Shown: positions 1 to 11,886, counted from the stretch's first letter. The stretch is 64,000 nucleotides of DNA from Hydrangea macrophylla (GCA_033977485.1 CM066988.1:51459649-51523648), one strand, 5' to 3'. The notes: generated from the letters alone by a model not told the origin. Translations and numbers: made by a program.

Positions 1-137
1 TGTCAGCGCCGCGTTTCAGACACAGTCGGAGGGGGAAATGCAAGAGTGCAATGCGGTGAACCAAACACAGTAAAAAGATGATTTTAAGGATGCTTCTTAT
101 GAGTCAAACCTCTGTATTATTTTGTTTTGAAAATAAA

Positions 138-157
138 GATCCCCAGCAGAGTCGCCA
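138..157 (-). other. Primer-binding site, tRNA-Arg type, ordinary length
   Basis: On the minus strand the site starts TGGCGACTCTGCTGGGGA three bases after the LTR end. It is complementary to the 3' end of a tRNA with acceptor strand CAGAGTCG-CCA, which I recognise as tRNA-Arg(ACG). The match covers about 18-20 bases and stops at the T-loop around position A58, the usual stop for reverse transcriptase at 1-methyladenosine. This is the expected size, unlike the 50-base versions at 11887 and 41963. Confidence 0.75.
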
Positions 158-415
158 GATTGTGGACACGCGAAATCGGACCACTTCTCTTGTTTGAGAT
201 TGCTTTGAAATTGATTTGAATCAAGGGAAGAAAATGAAAGGTCTGTTGAAAACAGATACAGAGTCGCCACTTGGTCTTTAAGGAACCAAGAAACCTAATT
301 TTGACTCACCCAAGCGGATAAGGGCACCGGCCCTTCATAACCAAAGAACTTGGTTCGGGGTTTTGGTACGAGAGAGGAAGGAGCCTTTGTCACGACTAAA
401 ACACCCTCAACTCGC

Positions 416-431
416 CCCGTCTTTCGACGGG
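416..431 (-). other. GNRA-loop hairpin in the LTR of G3
   Basis: In the element RNA the sequence is CCCGTC-GAAA-GACGGG: a six-base-pair stem closed by a GAAA tetraloop. It is preceded by GAGG and followed about ten bases later by GGGTGTTTTAG, as in the other LTRs. Stem positions 3 and 4 differ from the G1 and G2 copies on both sides, so pairing is kept. Confidence 0.65.
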
Positions 432-2380
432 CCTCAATTAGCATCCAAATAATCATCTTATACTATGTTTGGTTCGGCAAATAATACTATGATAGTATAT
501 TACATCACATAAGAAACTTGAAAAATGGAAGATCTAAAGATAAAATATCATTCATAAGATCTAAATCAAATATCATGCAATGTAAAGTGAAAGATCACAC
601 AAATAAACCTAGGAAAAATCGTCTAATCGTGTATCAAGTAATTAGTTTCCTTAATCTAAAAGGGACATGGATTGTTCTTGAAACAAATAAACAAAGAAAT
701 CAAAATATGCTTAACAAGCTAACATGATGCATGTTATTCTTTGAGAAAAGAAGATCTCTCAATCCCCGGGACGGATGAGAAAAGGATGATTAGATCGAGG
801 GGAGCATGAACGTGTGATCATGATCATTCCTTATAATCTTCTTAGATTAGGAGTTACAAAAACCCGAAATCCTTGCATGGATGCAATGTATGTATCTAGA
901 ATGTGCCAAGGTTGTAGTGTGCTTTGTGTTCATGGATTCCTAAAATGACTTAGAAGTCTAAAATGTGTATGAATGGATGGATAAAATCAACGTGGAATAT
1001 GTACAAATGTAGTATGAACTACTTCCTAAGATATGAGCTAATTTGGAATGCATATGAGCATCAAATCAAAGAATGAAAGTTGAAATGTGCTTGCTGTGAA
1101 TAGTGGACAGACTGCATGTATTACTTTGTAACATTATAATGGGAGGTCAAACGTGCCTAGAAAAATGTAAGAAAAATCAGAGATCATCCTTATTGTGTCT
1201 AGAAAATAACACAAAAAGCCAAACATCAATAGCTATCACAGATTAAAAGAAATAAATCAGAATGTACACATGACTCAGAAACAAAAGCTGCACTGTTGAC
1301 TGATTTTGTATGATTTTTCATAAATCAAAGAAAAGGTTTATGATGACCTATTATATACCAAAAGTTTTCTAAGACACCCAAGTTTTATAAAAAAAATAGA
1401 AAAGATATATGTACAGTGATGAAAATATCCAGAATAAGTGCAAGAAGTTGGGTGAACATTTTGTGAGAACAGAGGCAGATTATGAATATGAACTTCTCAC
1501 ATCCCAAACAAATACTTTCACATCTCTATAATTGATGGGAAAAATTGGGGACAAACTATGATGTATTAGGAAGATTTTCCAAGTGGTTTCATCATCATAA
1601 CTCGAGTATTTAATTCAAAACAAATCTTTGAATCTGAACAGCTCACTGTTTTGGATCATTGTTTTGGAGATTTTGGGGAAAACAAAGTTTTGTTTCTTGA
1701 AACCAAATGAGAGGGATTGAGAGGGGTTTTGAGATAGATGTTTTGAAAACATATTTTCAACACTCAATAAGGATTATAGCCACTTAGAATACCAACATCA
1801 AACTCATCATTAAGAACCTCCAAGATTGTTGGAGAGATTTATTTTATTTTTTGAACATAACTTCAATACATTCCAAGAATACCTTGGAAGTATTGAGGTT
1901 ATGATCATCATCTATCAAACATGTTTTTGAGGTCAAGAGCTACTATCCATAAGGATTCACTCACCCCAAACTTCATGTCATCACTTAGATGATGATGAAC
2001 TAGTAAGTAAATAAATAAAAAGAAAAAGAAATGAGATAAGGAGAGATGAACATATATATAATCAAAGCAAGTAAATAGCAATTAATAGATGATAATCAAT
2101 GTGATTTTGGACTTGTAGCTTGGTGTTTCACTCATAGATTTTGACATTTGGACATGGAAGTAGCTTCCTAACTCAAGAATGCTCAAGAATGGTGATTGGG
2201 GGTGTTTGGAATGTGAAGTATAAGAGAGGTAATGGAAGAAAACAAGGTTAAAACTCACTTTCTCTAGCAAATAAGTAGGAGGAAGCTCTTTTTCTCTCTT
2301 CTAAACCTATCCCTATCTCTCTTCTTCTCTACAACTTTTCAAGCTTTTGCACTTGGCCCCCCCAAAATGAAGAGCAATGG

Positions 2381-2610
2381 AGGGTTTAAATAGGCCAATT
2401 TGGGGTGGTTTTGGGATTTTAGAAGTGTTCCCATTGGTCCCAAACATCTGAAAACATAAAACTATGTCGTTTTGACTTTCAATTAATCAAATTGGACCCC
2501 CAAAAAAATTACAAAAATGGACTCTGCGAGGGTTGAGTGTCGCGGCGGCACTGGACCAGTGCCGCGGCGGCAGTGGGCCAGTGCCGCGGCAGCACTGCTC
2601 CTCAGACGCC
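2381..2610 (-). promoter_or_regulatory. LTR promoter of G3: TATA box and GC palindromes
   Basis: Reading on the minus strand, a GC-rich cluster of GGCACTGG/CCAGTGCC palindromes (about 2540-2605) is followed about 150 bases downstream by a TATTTAAA box (2385-2392). A CT-rich untranslated leader with a long pyrimidine run follows. The arrangement matches the other LTRs and the two antisense promoters in G2, though here the half-site is GGCACTGG rather than GGCACTCA. Confidence 0.55.
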
Positions 2611-3461
2611 CAGAAATTTACGTTTAGGCCCCCAGAGGTTCCGGTATTCGCGAAAAGGCCCTACTTTGTCCGAAATTCACAGAAAATGCGTATGAACTCC
2701 AAACTGAGATTGTGATATACCGTTGGAAAGGTAATGGAGTCTACTTTACATAAAAAATAGTTCGGGGATAGGTCACTTTGAAAAGTTTTGCGGTATTCGC
2801 GATAAAGGCCGATTTGATCGCCTTTTTCACCTTTGGAAATTCATAATAAATTTGTTTTAAATCCAGAAATTATGTGCGATATACCGTTGGAAAGGTATTG
2901 ACCTCTAGTATTCATGAAAAATGTTTGAAAATTGTTTTGGTGCCCCGATTCTAAAGTCAAATTCTGGTCAAACTGGTCAAACCTGGGATTCCCGGGAAGT
3001 TCTGGAAACCTCTGGGAGTTCCCGGGAGCTGATGTTTTTGCTCGATTTTCTTTTGGAACTTATTTTAACACTTTTCTCATGATTTAAAATGATTTTGGTG
3101 AATTCGAACGATTTTGGTCAAACTTGGTCAAACTTGGTCAAACCTGGTCAAACCTTGGTCAACCAGTCAACGGGGACTTTCCGGGAACTTCCGGGACTTC
3201 CAGGGGTCTCTGGGAGCTGACGATTTCATCTGATTTCTCTTAAAAACTCGTTTTATCGCTTTCCTTACGACGTGGCATGTTTTCAGAACTTTGGGACCAA
3301 ATCTGGGAGTTTTTTGGGCTTTTAGGGGCATTTTGGTCATTCTGAGCATTCTGAGAGATGGAGCTGACTTCCGATAGTCCTTTTGAGTCTTTTGCGATCA
3401 TTGTGAACCACCAAGCTATGGGTCTCCTGAATCTGATAGCCGACAAAATGGGGTGTCTACA

Positions 3462-3706
3462 CACGCTACTACTTTCTATGTTCCCGGTCGAATGGTTTGA
3501 CAGTATGGGCTTCTCCAGGATACTAATGAGGTTATCACTGCTGATTTCACAAGGAGCTCAATCATACGCCTTTCCATTGTGAAGGCTTTCACTGAAGCTT
3601 GGTATGACAGGGTGTCAGCTCCTTTTTGGAGAATCTTGGCTTCGATCGTGCCCACCACCGAGTACCTTCTTCAGATTCAGACTCTGATCCAGAGACAGAC
3701 TTCATA
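3462..3706 (+). pseudogene. 3' end of antisense gene of G1 (same family as 32358-33339)
   Basis: This plus-strand piece matches the C-terminal part of the second antisense gene of element G2. Shared features include a GLLQD-like stretch, then an EAW(Y/H)DRVSAPF segment and the ending EYLL(Q/E)IQTL. In G1 a TGA at 3498-3500 stands where the G2 copy has TGC. The 5' part has been separated by the nested LTR that ends at 3461. I believe the family is the plant domain DUF7745, whose function is unknown. It is opposite in direction to the host element's gag-pol. Confidence 0.6.
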
Positions 3707-4149
3707 GATATACATGGATGAAAGTAAAACAAAAGGACAGAGGTTTATTTTACAAAATTTCAGACAAGTCCTGCCTGTCCTTTTACGCTATTGTATGTGA
3801 TTTTCTTATTTTTCCTCCCAGGAGTGTTTTTAGGAAATGTTCTGACATGTTTAATCAAAGTGTTCACTCTTCCGATTAATCTTTTAAGTTATGAAAATTT
3901 TCCTTTTAATGTCTTTTCTTGGCTCTTAATTACCTTGCTTTGAGTTTTGCTTAGAGTTTTAATCTTTCTATGTCATGAATTCTCATTTGCTCCTTTACAG
4001 TACTCATTTTGATAGCCAGGAGATCCAGAGATGGGTTTAAAATATCTGGGTTCTTTGGGTAACAAACGGAGTTTGCCCCTGGTTTTGGGGCTTTGAAGTG
4101 GTTCCGGACAAACGCAAGTTTACCCCTAGTTTAATACATGTTTTCTTGT
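3707..4149. other. Non-coding spacer in the 3' region of G1
   Basis: AT-rich sequence with no coding signal. It aligns with 33340-33820 of G2 (shared phrases such as the GTTTGCCCCTGGTTT block near 4072 and 33705), so it is an ordinary part of the element's 3' untranslated region and of the antisense gene's 3' flank. Confidence 0.6.
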
Positions 4150-4335
4150 ATGGACCGAAGGCTTTTGGAGAGCTCGCCTACTTATCCCTGAATGGGTATC
4201 AGGTTCGTAGTAGTTCGGTTCAAGGCTTGATGAAAAGGTGCCACTTAGGCAATTATTAATGACCGAACCGAGCAGGTTGCCTACCTATCCCCTAGTGGTA
4301 ATCAGGTCAAGCGTAGTTCATCAACGTAGGAGGTT
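4150..4335 (-). repeat. Paired motif in the 3' untranslated region of G1
   Basis: Two imperfect direct copies of a ~65-bp motif lie just after the integrase stop codon in the sense direction. Each has GACCGA, then GCCTAC-TATCCC and ATCAGGT(C/T), then GTAGTTC. The same pair occurs at 25100-25285 and 33818-33990, so it is a fixed part of this family. No coding potential is apparent. Confidence 0.6.
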
Positions 4336-4350
4336 TTGAAAGAAGCTGTT

Positions 4351-5440
4351 TCAAGCAAAATATTTCTTGAGGTGTTCGAGGTTAATTGATTGTTTAAATT
4401 CAACCCTGTCCAGGTCTATAAGATAGGCCGCTCCTCCAGAGAGGAGAGTTCCCCGAGTATGATTTATTGCAGCCAACCTCTTCTCATCAAGCAACTTCAT
4501 TTCCTCATATCTCCCCCGTGTCCATTCTAACTCAGTTACTTCACATTCGTCCAAAACCCTTAGAGAGGGTATTTTTACCTTGACTGGATGGACAACTTCC
4601 ATTCAGTAAACCAAGGAATACAGCGTGGCTCCTATGGAAGTTCTCACAGAAGTCCGATATCCCTATAGCGCAAATGGTAGCTTCTCATGCCAATCCTTAT
4701 ATGTGTCCGTCATTTCCCCAAGATTGCTTTAACATTCTTATTAGCCGATTCTACCACCCCATTCGTTTGCGGTCTATATGGAGATGACTGATGACAGGTG
4801 ATTTTATACTTTTCTAACAGTGGGATGACTTCCCCTTGAAAATGACTGCCATGATCAGAAATGAACTCATTTGGGACCCCGTATCTGCAAATTATGTTCT
4901 TTTCAATGAAGCTCACCACATCTTTAGCTTTTAAAGTCGCATACAAAGCGGCTTCCTCCCACTTAGTGAAATAGTCGATGGCCACGATTATGTACCGGTG
5001 CCTGTTGGAGGCCTTCGGGACTATCTCACCGATAATATCAATACCCCAGATGGAAAATGGCCAAGGTGTAGTCATGCTGTAGAGCTGAGACGGCAGGGCG
5101 TGCATTAGATTTGCATGGATATGAAACTTGTGGCATCTTCGAACATATTCACAACAGTTTTTGTCCAAGGTCGTCCAGTAATACCCTTGCCAGATTATTT
5201 TCTTTTCCAGCATATGCCCATTTATGTGGGGCCCACACACTCCTTCATGTATTTCTTCCATCATTCTCTTGGCCTCCCTTCCATGTAAACATTCCAAATT
5301 ATACTCGGTATAACTTTTTCCACAACTTATCTGCATAGACCACAAATTGGGCTGAGAACCTTCGGATCGCCTTCTTATCCTTTTTCGAATCTCCTTCGGG
5401 GTACTCTCCTTCTTTAATGAAATTCCAAACATCCTCACAC
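4351..5440 (-). pseudogene. Integrase of G1
   Basis: Integrase inserts the element's cDNA into the genome. An N-terminal zinc-binding region (EIHEGVCGPH...H and CCEYVRRCHK) is followed by the catalytic core, with Asp in WGIDIIG, Asp in ISDHGSHF and Glu in TNGVVESAN. The second Cys of the usual C-x2-C pair is changed (RRCHKFHIH against RRCHKCQVH in G2). The C-terminal domain is cut by a deletion of about 49 codons: ARAFNKK through WVGPYIIK of the G2 proteins is absent, and NHTRG runs directly into TLLSGGAAYL. A frameshift separates core and C-terminal part near 4605-4710. Non-functional. Confidence 0.85.
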
Positions 5441-5990
5441 CAAGGCACTTCCCCTTCCTCCTCTAGGGATGCGATCATCTCGAATGACAGTTGGTTCCTT
5501 ATTTCTATGGATAGCGGGATCATGGTGACTCCTGAAGGGATTTGTATCATTGAGGCTAAAGTTGCTAAGGAATCAGCCAATTGGTTATCTTCTCGGGGAA
5601 GGTAATAGAATGATATCTTCTTGAACTGTACTTTCAAACTCTCCAGATAATCATGGTAGGGTCTTAATTTTTCATGCTTCACCCTCTAATCATCCCGAAC
5701 TTGAGATATGATCAAATTAGAGTCCCTGAAAACATCGATCTTTTCAACTTTTAAGGCCAGCGCCGCTTCCATTCTAATTATGCATGCCTCATACTCTGCC
5801 ATGTTGTTGGTTGAGTTGTACTTAAGCTTGACGACTAGCGGGGTAGGAGTTCCATCAGGCGCTAAAAGGATGATTCCAACCCCATAGCCCAATTGGTTAG
5901 CGGCTCCATCGAAGTACATTTTCCACAAATTCTCCTCTATCTCCATCACCCCTTCATCCGGGAATCGAAACTCGCCCTTTTCCTCTGATT
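5441..5990 (-). pseudogene. Second RNase H (aRH type) of G1
   Basis: A second RNase H domain lies between the RT-linked RNase H and integrase. Visible motifs are MYFDGAANQLGYG (first Asp), NNMAEYEACI (Glu), VFRDSNLIISQVRDD (second Asp) and, after a stop, NQLADSLATLASM (last Asp). G2 has VFGDSN in the same place, so VFRDSN is a change beside the catalytic Asp. A TGA/frame break after RDD (about 5685) splits the domain. A second, archaeal-like RNase H in this position is described for Tat-lineage Ty3/gypsy elements. Confidence 0.8.
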
Positions 5991-7300
5991 CTATCCCAAG
6001 ATCAGCCAGGTACTCAGCGACAGCTCTCCCTTTTACGGATTTGGCAGTGACGTATTTAATGTCGAATTCAGCTAGCATCATGGTCCACTGGGAAATCCTA
6101 CTGGTCAAAATATGTTTTTCAAATAGGTATTTGAGTGGGTCCATTCGGGATATCAAGGTTACGGAAAAGGCAAACATATAATGCCTAAGGCGACGGGTGC
6201 ACCAGACGAGAGCCCAACATGCTTTCTCCAAAGGTGAATACTTTAGCTCATATCCAGTCATTCTTTTTCTTAGGTAATAAATGGCTTTCTCCACATGCCC
6301 TTCTTCTCCTTCCTGGGCCAACATACACCCCATCGAATCTTCAGATATAGAAAGGTATAATAACAAAGGCCTTCCGGGAGAGGGTGGTGATAGGACAAAG
6401 GGTGTCCCATTCAAACTTCTCTCCTTTTTTGAGAAACTGGAACAACGGATCACAAGTTAAGGTGAGTTTTGAAATGAAACGGCTGATGAACTGTATTCTA
6501 CGCATGAACCCCCTTAACTCTTTCTCATTCTTCCGTGGCTGCATTTCAACTATGGCTTTTATTTTGATTGGGTCCACCTCTATTTCCCTCTGAGTGATGA
6601 GAAACCCAAATAACTTTCCGGTAGTAACTCCGAAGGTGCATTTTTGAGGATTCAGCCTCATTCTAAACTCTCGCAACCTTTCGAAAAACTTCCTTAATGC
6701 CTCTAAGTGCCCTTTCCTCTCTTTGGATTTCACAATCATATCGTCCATGTACACCTCGACTTCCTTGTGAATCATATCGTGCAACAGGGTAGTGGCAGCC
6801 CACTGATACATTGCCCCTGCATTCTTTAACCCAAACGGCATTACCCTATAGCAGTATGTACCCCAAGGTGTGATGAAAGTGGTTTTTTCCCTATCTTCGG
6901 GTGCCATGAGAATCTGGTTGTAACCTGAGAAACCATCCATGAAAGACAGGAGTTTGTGCCTCGCGGTGTTATCAACCAGAACGTCAATGTGGGGGTAAAG
7001 GGAAGTCGTCTTTAGGGCTTACTTTGTTCAGATGTCGAAAGTCAACGCATACCCTAACGCGACCATCCTTTTTCAGAACTGGTACAATGTTGGCAATCTA
7101 CTCGGGATACTCAGTGACCATTAAGAATCCAGTTTTTTTAACTGCTTTTCAACTTCCTCTTTAACTTTAAGTGCCCATTCAGGCCTCATTCGCCTCAAAT
7201 TTTGTTTTATTGTCTTTGAATTAGGGAAGAGGGGGATATGATGTTGGACTATCTCTGGATCAATACCTGGCATATCACTATAAGACCATGCAAAAGCATC
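5991..7300 (-). pseudogene. Reverse transcriptase and RNase H of G1
   Basis: The RT palm is plain: FMDGFSGYNQI, then TPWGTYCYRVMPFGLKNAGAMYQ, then the catalytic VYMDDMIVKS, then LGFLITQ-like FGFLITQREIEVDP. The RT-linked RNase H follows (LYLSISEDSMGCMLAQE, KAIYYLRKRMTGYELKYSPLEKACWALVW, DIKYVTAKSVKGRAVAEYLADL). The N-terminal RT part (GIDPEIVQHHIPLFP-like) is readable near 7195-7270 in another frame. Stops and frameshifts occur at about 6340-6460, 6945-7010 and 7130-7200. The YMDD box is intact here, unlike in G2. Confidence 0.88.
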
Positions 7301-8430
7301 TTTGAATTCATTTAATGGATTGATTCATTCTTTGCTTTCGACATCGTTAAGTGTAGAGCCAATAAAAACATTTCAAGGATTATCTTCATTTCCCAGATTA
7401 ATTGTTCGAGTGTCTTCAATGATTTTACATGCAGATTCTTTTTCTTTTTCAATTAATTTTTGCAATTCACTTTGTATTTCATGATCATCACATTCATTAA
7501 GCGCATTCGAGTAGGTAGAATTAGTCATATTTTCATTGATTTTCTTTAGAGCGATTACAATAGACATGGAAATTGAAAGATGCCTCATTTGGGCCATTAC
7601 AGACTCTGGGTGTGGGGGATACCTATCACTAGACACAAAACCCACTCCTTCTTTCTTTCTCCTCCCAGATCGGTGATGAAGCATTCTTCCGGATCCCCTG
7701 TCTTGTTAATCTCTTCTATCTTCTCTTTTTCTGGTTCTCCCACGTCCTCCTCCTTGCCTTCTTCCTACACTTTTTCCACCAATCCCTCAGCATGTTTATT
7801 TCTGACCTTGTCCTCCACGACCTCTTCTTGGCCCGTTCTCTCGGTCTTTGTGTTTTCCTCGCCTAACAGATTCTTCATGACTAAGCCATCTAGTGTACCA
7901 ATCCAATCTTTGGCGGTAGCTGACTTCACGGGCACCTGCAGATACGGATCTTGATATTCAGAGAATTCGTGGGGGAAGAAGATCTCAAACCCTGGCTTCA
8001 AACAATTGTCTTTCTGATCTACCCATTATTCTGGGAAGCCACAAAAGGGGAAATCCTCCCCCTCCTTCATAAAGTATCCATTGAGCGTTTTCTGATACGG
8101 GACCAACGGTGTGTCAGTTTCTTTCTTCTTTTCTCTCAGTTCCTTCTTCGATGGTTGATAACCCAGACCATGAGTGTGAGTCTGGGTGGCGATCTTTGGA
8201 AATTCCGACAGACCTTGAAGATTCTTTCCCAATCCAAGGCCTGGGAAGAAACCCATCTTCTTCATAATCCCTGCGACCAGCGGGCTTGCATACTGATAAA
8301 AATAGAGCGGTAGGTACTCTCTCGGCTTCTCTTCCTCTAACATGCTAATGAACTCGAACCCTCCCAAACTTGTTTCCTCTTCCTAAAACTGTACCTCTAG
8401 AACTGGCGCGCTTGATGAAGCTTCAGATGA
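7301..8430 (-). pseudogene. G-patch linker between protease and RT of G1
   Basis: A polyprotein segment with the glycine-rich G-patch pattern: IMKKMGFFPGLGLGKN, QGLSEFPKI, THTHGLGYQPSKKE. A charged segment and a PHPESVMAQMRHLSISM segment follow. G-patch motifs bind RNA or helicases in cellular proteins and occur next to protease in some retroelements. The same segment is open for 357 codons in G2 (37342-38415); here it is split at about 8000-8025, 7765 and 7685 by stops and frameshifts. Confidence 0.7.
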
Positions 8431-8577
8431 ATGGACCCAACTATCCCCAAGAATGTCACAGACCTTGCTCTTCCAAACACACTTGACTTTTTGATGAATC
8501 GTAGATGGTATGGCACCCAGACTGTCCAACCATGGCCTCCCTAGCAACAAATTGAAAGAAGCAGGGATGTTTTTGAC

Positions 8578-8990
8578 CTAAAACACAACTTCCTTCTCCA
8601 AAGGACCGACATCAAGGCGAAGGAGGATTATTCCCATGACTATCCTCTGAGTGTTGTCATACGCTCCCACCTTCTGCTTAAACGGTATGAACGTTGATTC
8701 ATCCAAACCCATGCGCTTAACCGTGCAGAATGGACACACATTTAGAGCTGAACCATTGTCAACAAGGCAGGCAAGCACAGTATTTCTCAGGCATTCAACA
8801 GTGACATACAACGGTTTATTGTGAACAGGCCCTCCCGGAGGTAGGTCATCTAATGAGAAGGTAATAGCCAGAGTCAGAATCCTACTAATCATTCCCACGA
8901 GATCTTCTGGTGCTGTGTCGATAGCAACATCAGATTGATTCAAGGCATTCAGAATTGCCTGCCTGTGACGTTTGGAATCAATCAACAAAC
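8578..8990 (-). pseudogene. Aspartic protease of G1
   Basis: Retroviral-type aspartic protease that would cut the Gag-Pol polyprotein. The active-site motif reads CLVDNGSALNVCP; DNG in place of the usual DTG/DSG is shared with G2 and looks like a family trait. Upstream NKPLYVTVECLRN and downstream GLDESTFIPF match G2 nearly residue for residue. A stop follows KEVVF at 8578. Confidence 0.7.
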
Positions 8991-9339
8991 CCTAGATGGT
9001 GATGTTAGCCTGAGTCTTCCTCATTTGCTTTAAAACCCTATCTTCTTCCTCTTCTTCATTCATCTTCCCTTTCCCTTTATCCAAATCCCTTTCTGGGTGA
9101 TCTTCCTCTAGCTCATGTGGTTAGAAATGTCTCCCTGACTGGGTCAGATGACTGACCTCTTCTTTTGACCACAGATTGTCGATCTCGGAAACAAGCTTTA
9201 AATCTTCTTCTCCCATTTCTTCTCCATCGCTTTCGTACCACAGGTCCTCTCCTACCTGATCCACATTAGTGTTGCTAGTCTCTTGAACCCACCAGTCCAG
9301 TTGTTTTCCTAGAGTACAGATTATCGGATCCCTCGGTAT

Positions 9340-10760
9340 CTAATAAGGCTTCCTTGGTGTCCCGGGTTTGGTGATTAGCCTAGACGGATCGAAGGTTGGT
9401 TCTTCTATCCCCAAGAAATAAAGGCCTTGAGGTGGTGGCACAACATGATGATTCGGTAGCGGATTCCTAGTAACATTGGGAGTTTTGACAGGCGGTTCGG
9501 ATATCACCTTGTTATTAATGAGGTCTTGGATCTCATGTCTCAGCCTTGTGCACCGATCCATAGAGTGACCTTTTTGTTGGTGAAACTTGCAAAAAAGATC
9601 TTCTCAGAAGGTTGGTGGAAGAGGATTTGGTAAAGGTCGAGGCTCCAAAGGGTGAAGATGCCCTTTCGCTATCAACCTATCAAGAGCGGTTGACAGTGAT
9701 ACCCCCAAGTTTGAGAACTTTCTTGGCTGTTTGTCCCCTCCTCTTCTTGGTGTTATGACGAACTTTCTCTCCGGTCCACTCAACGCGTTGACATCGGTGG
9801 GGCCAAAGTGACCCCATGATGTCCCCCATTCGACCTATAATTCGGCCTCCTATATTTGCTCGGCTGTTCCCCTTTCTTAATCACCCCTTCCTGGATAGCG
9901 TCCTCTAGTCTCATTCCTACGTCAAAAACCTCAGCGAAGGTGTTGATTGACTGGAATCTGATTTTCTCTTGGTAAACGGGCTGAAGGTTCTTCATCAACA
10001 TTCAGATCTGGTCTTTCTCGGACGGCCTCCGTACCATCTTAGCTGCTTTTTCGCTCTACCTACTCAATACTCAGCAAATGACTCCTTGTTTCCCTGCCTA
10101 GTGGTTTCCAAATCTTGGACTGTGACATCCAAGTCCTGATTGTACTCATACTGTGCCACGAATGCTTTGATCACTTCTTCCTAGACCCAGGTTCTGCTTG
10201 GTTCGAGAGTGAGGTACCAGGATAGAACGGCCCCAGTTAAAGTCTGCTGAAATAAGACGGTCATCATGGTGGTGCTCAATCTGCTAGGCTGGAAGGGCCC
10301 GATACACATCCTCACATGACTGCGAGGATTCCCTATCCTATCGAACTTATCAAAAACTGGCATTTTAAAACCGGCTGGTAGTGTCTCGTGGACCCCATTG
10401 TATAGACCTTCTAACTCGATCAGATATGTGTCGACCCCTTGAGCCTTACGCATCACCCTTTCTAGCTTCTCGATCTTCTCGGTCATTATCCTCTTTTTGT
10501 CAGTCTTCTCCCTTTCCAACCTTTCCCTTTCTGCTCTAGGAACCTCGGCCCTTGGCATCTCCAGATCATCATACCACCCTTCTTCCCTAACTGGCGGATC
10601 ATTGTTTGGTGGATTCACAACTGGCGGCGGGCGCGCTATTGCTTCTATCATGACTATCATTCGGTTCATATTCTCAGCCTGTCACCTCATTTGCTCTGCT
10701 TGCTGTTCTACTAGTGTCCTTAATTATGCCACTTTTCCATCGTTCCTTTCATCTGCCATT
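9340..10760 (-). pseudogene. gag of G1
   Basis: Capsid/nucleocapsid region. A charged N-terminal coiled-coil segment (ERERLEREKTDKKRIMTEKIEKLERVM) is followed by GVDTYLIELEGLYNGVHETLPAGFKMPVFDKFD. Next come CIGPFQPSRLS and SWYLTLEPSRTWV, the retrotransposon gag core. Near the C-terminus is CTRLRHEIQDLINNKVISEPP. A stop occurs about 11 codons after the likely ATG (near 10758), a TAG/frame break at 10180, and another near 9600. G2 carries the less damaged copy. Confidence 0.75.
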
Positions 10761-11886
10761 TCACTGTCTTCTTCTCTACTTACTAACCTCGCAGTGGGAC
10801 CTCTAAACAAAATCATGCCCGAACTGGATGCTATTTTTACCCTACAAAAGGAAACGTTTTTCAAAAGATTTTTCTATTTTCTTTATTTTTATCAAAATCT
10901 CTTATTGTATATATTTTTGAAAGATTTTTGATGAGATGGAATAGTTCACATGTCACATGGATGCAATGCATGTGTGCGTGTGTGCCTACTCTATATGCAA
11001 AAGAAAGGAAAAATTCTAATCCTAGCAAATAGACACATAAGCATATAAAATCCTTACTCATGTCAAATGCGCCAATTTCACCTCTCTTTGTGATCCTTAA
11101 TACCCCCTTCAAAAATCTTTTGGAAATGTGAAAACACTTTTTGAAAAAAGACGATTTGTTTTGAAAAGCAAAAAAACAATTCTCAAATATACTTTAACAC
11201 GGATCAGTTCAGGACTTTTAATCGAAAGGTGGACTCTAGAGATTTTTGATTGAAAGATTTAGCATAAATCCGTTTTCTTTCAAAAATGGATTAAAAAAAT
11301 TCTTTGGGTAGACGGATCACATGATCGGATTATCACCGTATTTTTTTTATGGATTTGGATACATACAAGGTCAATGATGCTTAGCAAACAAGATATAAGA
11401 AGTGTAATCTTATAATCAAAATTTTGCATTTTCTCAAATGTCATGGGACATAAGGAAGAATTGTTCAAAAATTGATTAAGAGGTTACACATCTTATATCA
11501 AGTAAGCGTCGTCATCATCTCAAATAATCCTTTTTGGGCATACAAAACTTCCTAACACATAATCTTATTCAAGAATTAATTCCCTAATATTGAAAGGTTC
11601 TATGGAAGCTACTATGCAAAGGCTGGGTTTTTGGTCAAATAAGGGACCCTTGACACACATCCGATAGGATGTTTCATATACCAAATCATGGTACGAGATC
11701 AAGGGTGATCATACAATCCCATGATAACTTGACCGACCGGGTTTCCCCGAGCCTCCAAGGTCATAGTTTCATGCAATCGACTGGCTAGACATGCAAGTGA
11801 AATGCAACAGGCACACAAAAATTAATTAATTCAATTAAAAGGATGTTTTCAAGTCTAATCCTCGAGTGGACCCAAAATCAGAAATT
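10761..11886 (-). other. 5' leader of G1, with a small upstream ORF
   Basis: About 1.1 kb between primer site and gag, AT-rich, without the large ORF1 known from Ogre elements. An 83-codon ORF (11112-10861, minus) has a counterpart in the leader of G2 (41030-40848): both contain EIGA(F/L)DM, DFICLC, LGLEF and YR(V/I)GTH. The DNA itself is similar, so the protein likeness is not independent evidence of coding. The stretch at 11640-11790 is also shared with G2. Confidence 0.45.

Larger units (their letters stand above)
1..3461 (-). mobile_element. 5' end of Ty3/gypsy Tat-like element G3, nested in G1
   Basis: The element reads leftward, so only its 5' LTR (161-3461), primer-binding site (138-157) and the first ~137 bases of its leader are inside the window; coding parts lie off the left edge. 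It interrupts the antisense gene of element G1: the 3' part of that gene resumes at 3462, directly after the LTR terminus. The five bases after the LTR (CACGC, 3462-3466) should be one copy of its target duplication, but the other copy is outside the window. The leader segment shows no coding sequence. Family assignment rests on the LTR termini, the shared tRNA primer and the shared LTR layout with G1 and G2. Confidence 0.8.
161..3461 (-). repeat. 5' LTR of element G3 (3301 bp)
   Basis: Starts TGTAG and ends CCACA on the minus strand, bounded by the primer-binding site on the left. On the plus strand it begins TGTGGACACG and ends GGGGTGTCTACA, the same termini as the G1 and G2 LTRs. Landmarks in the same order as in those LTRs are a GNRA hairpin (416-431), a block containing GAGTCGCCACTT near 270, and a promoter with TATA at 2385-2392 and GC-rich palindromes at 2540-2605. 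The sequence is clearly diverged from the G1 and G2 LTRs. A CT-rich leader follows the TATA box. Several TGGTCAAAC repeats lie at about 2965-3170. Confidence 0.85.

Noticed and set aside
10861..11112. Leader ORF of G1 as a coding gene (ORF1)
   Set aside because: Likeness to the G2 ORF follows from general DNA similarity of the leaders; much shorter than Ogre ORF1.
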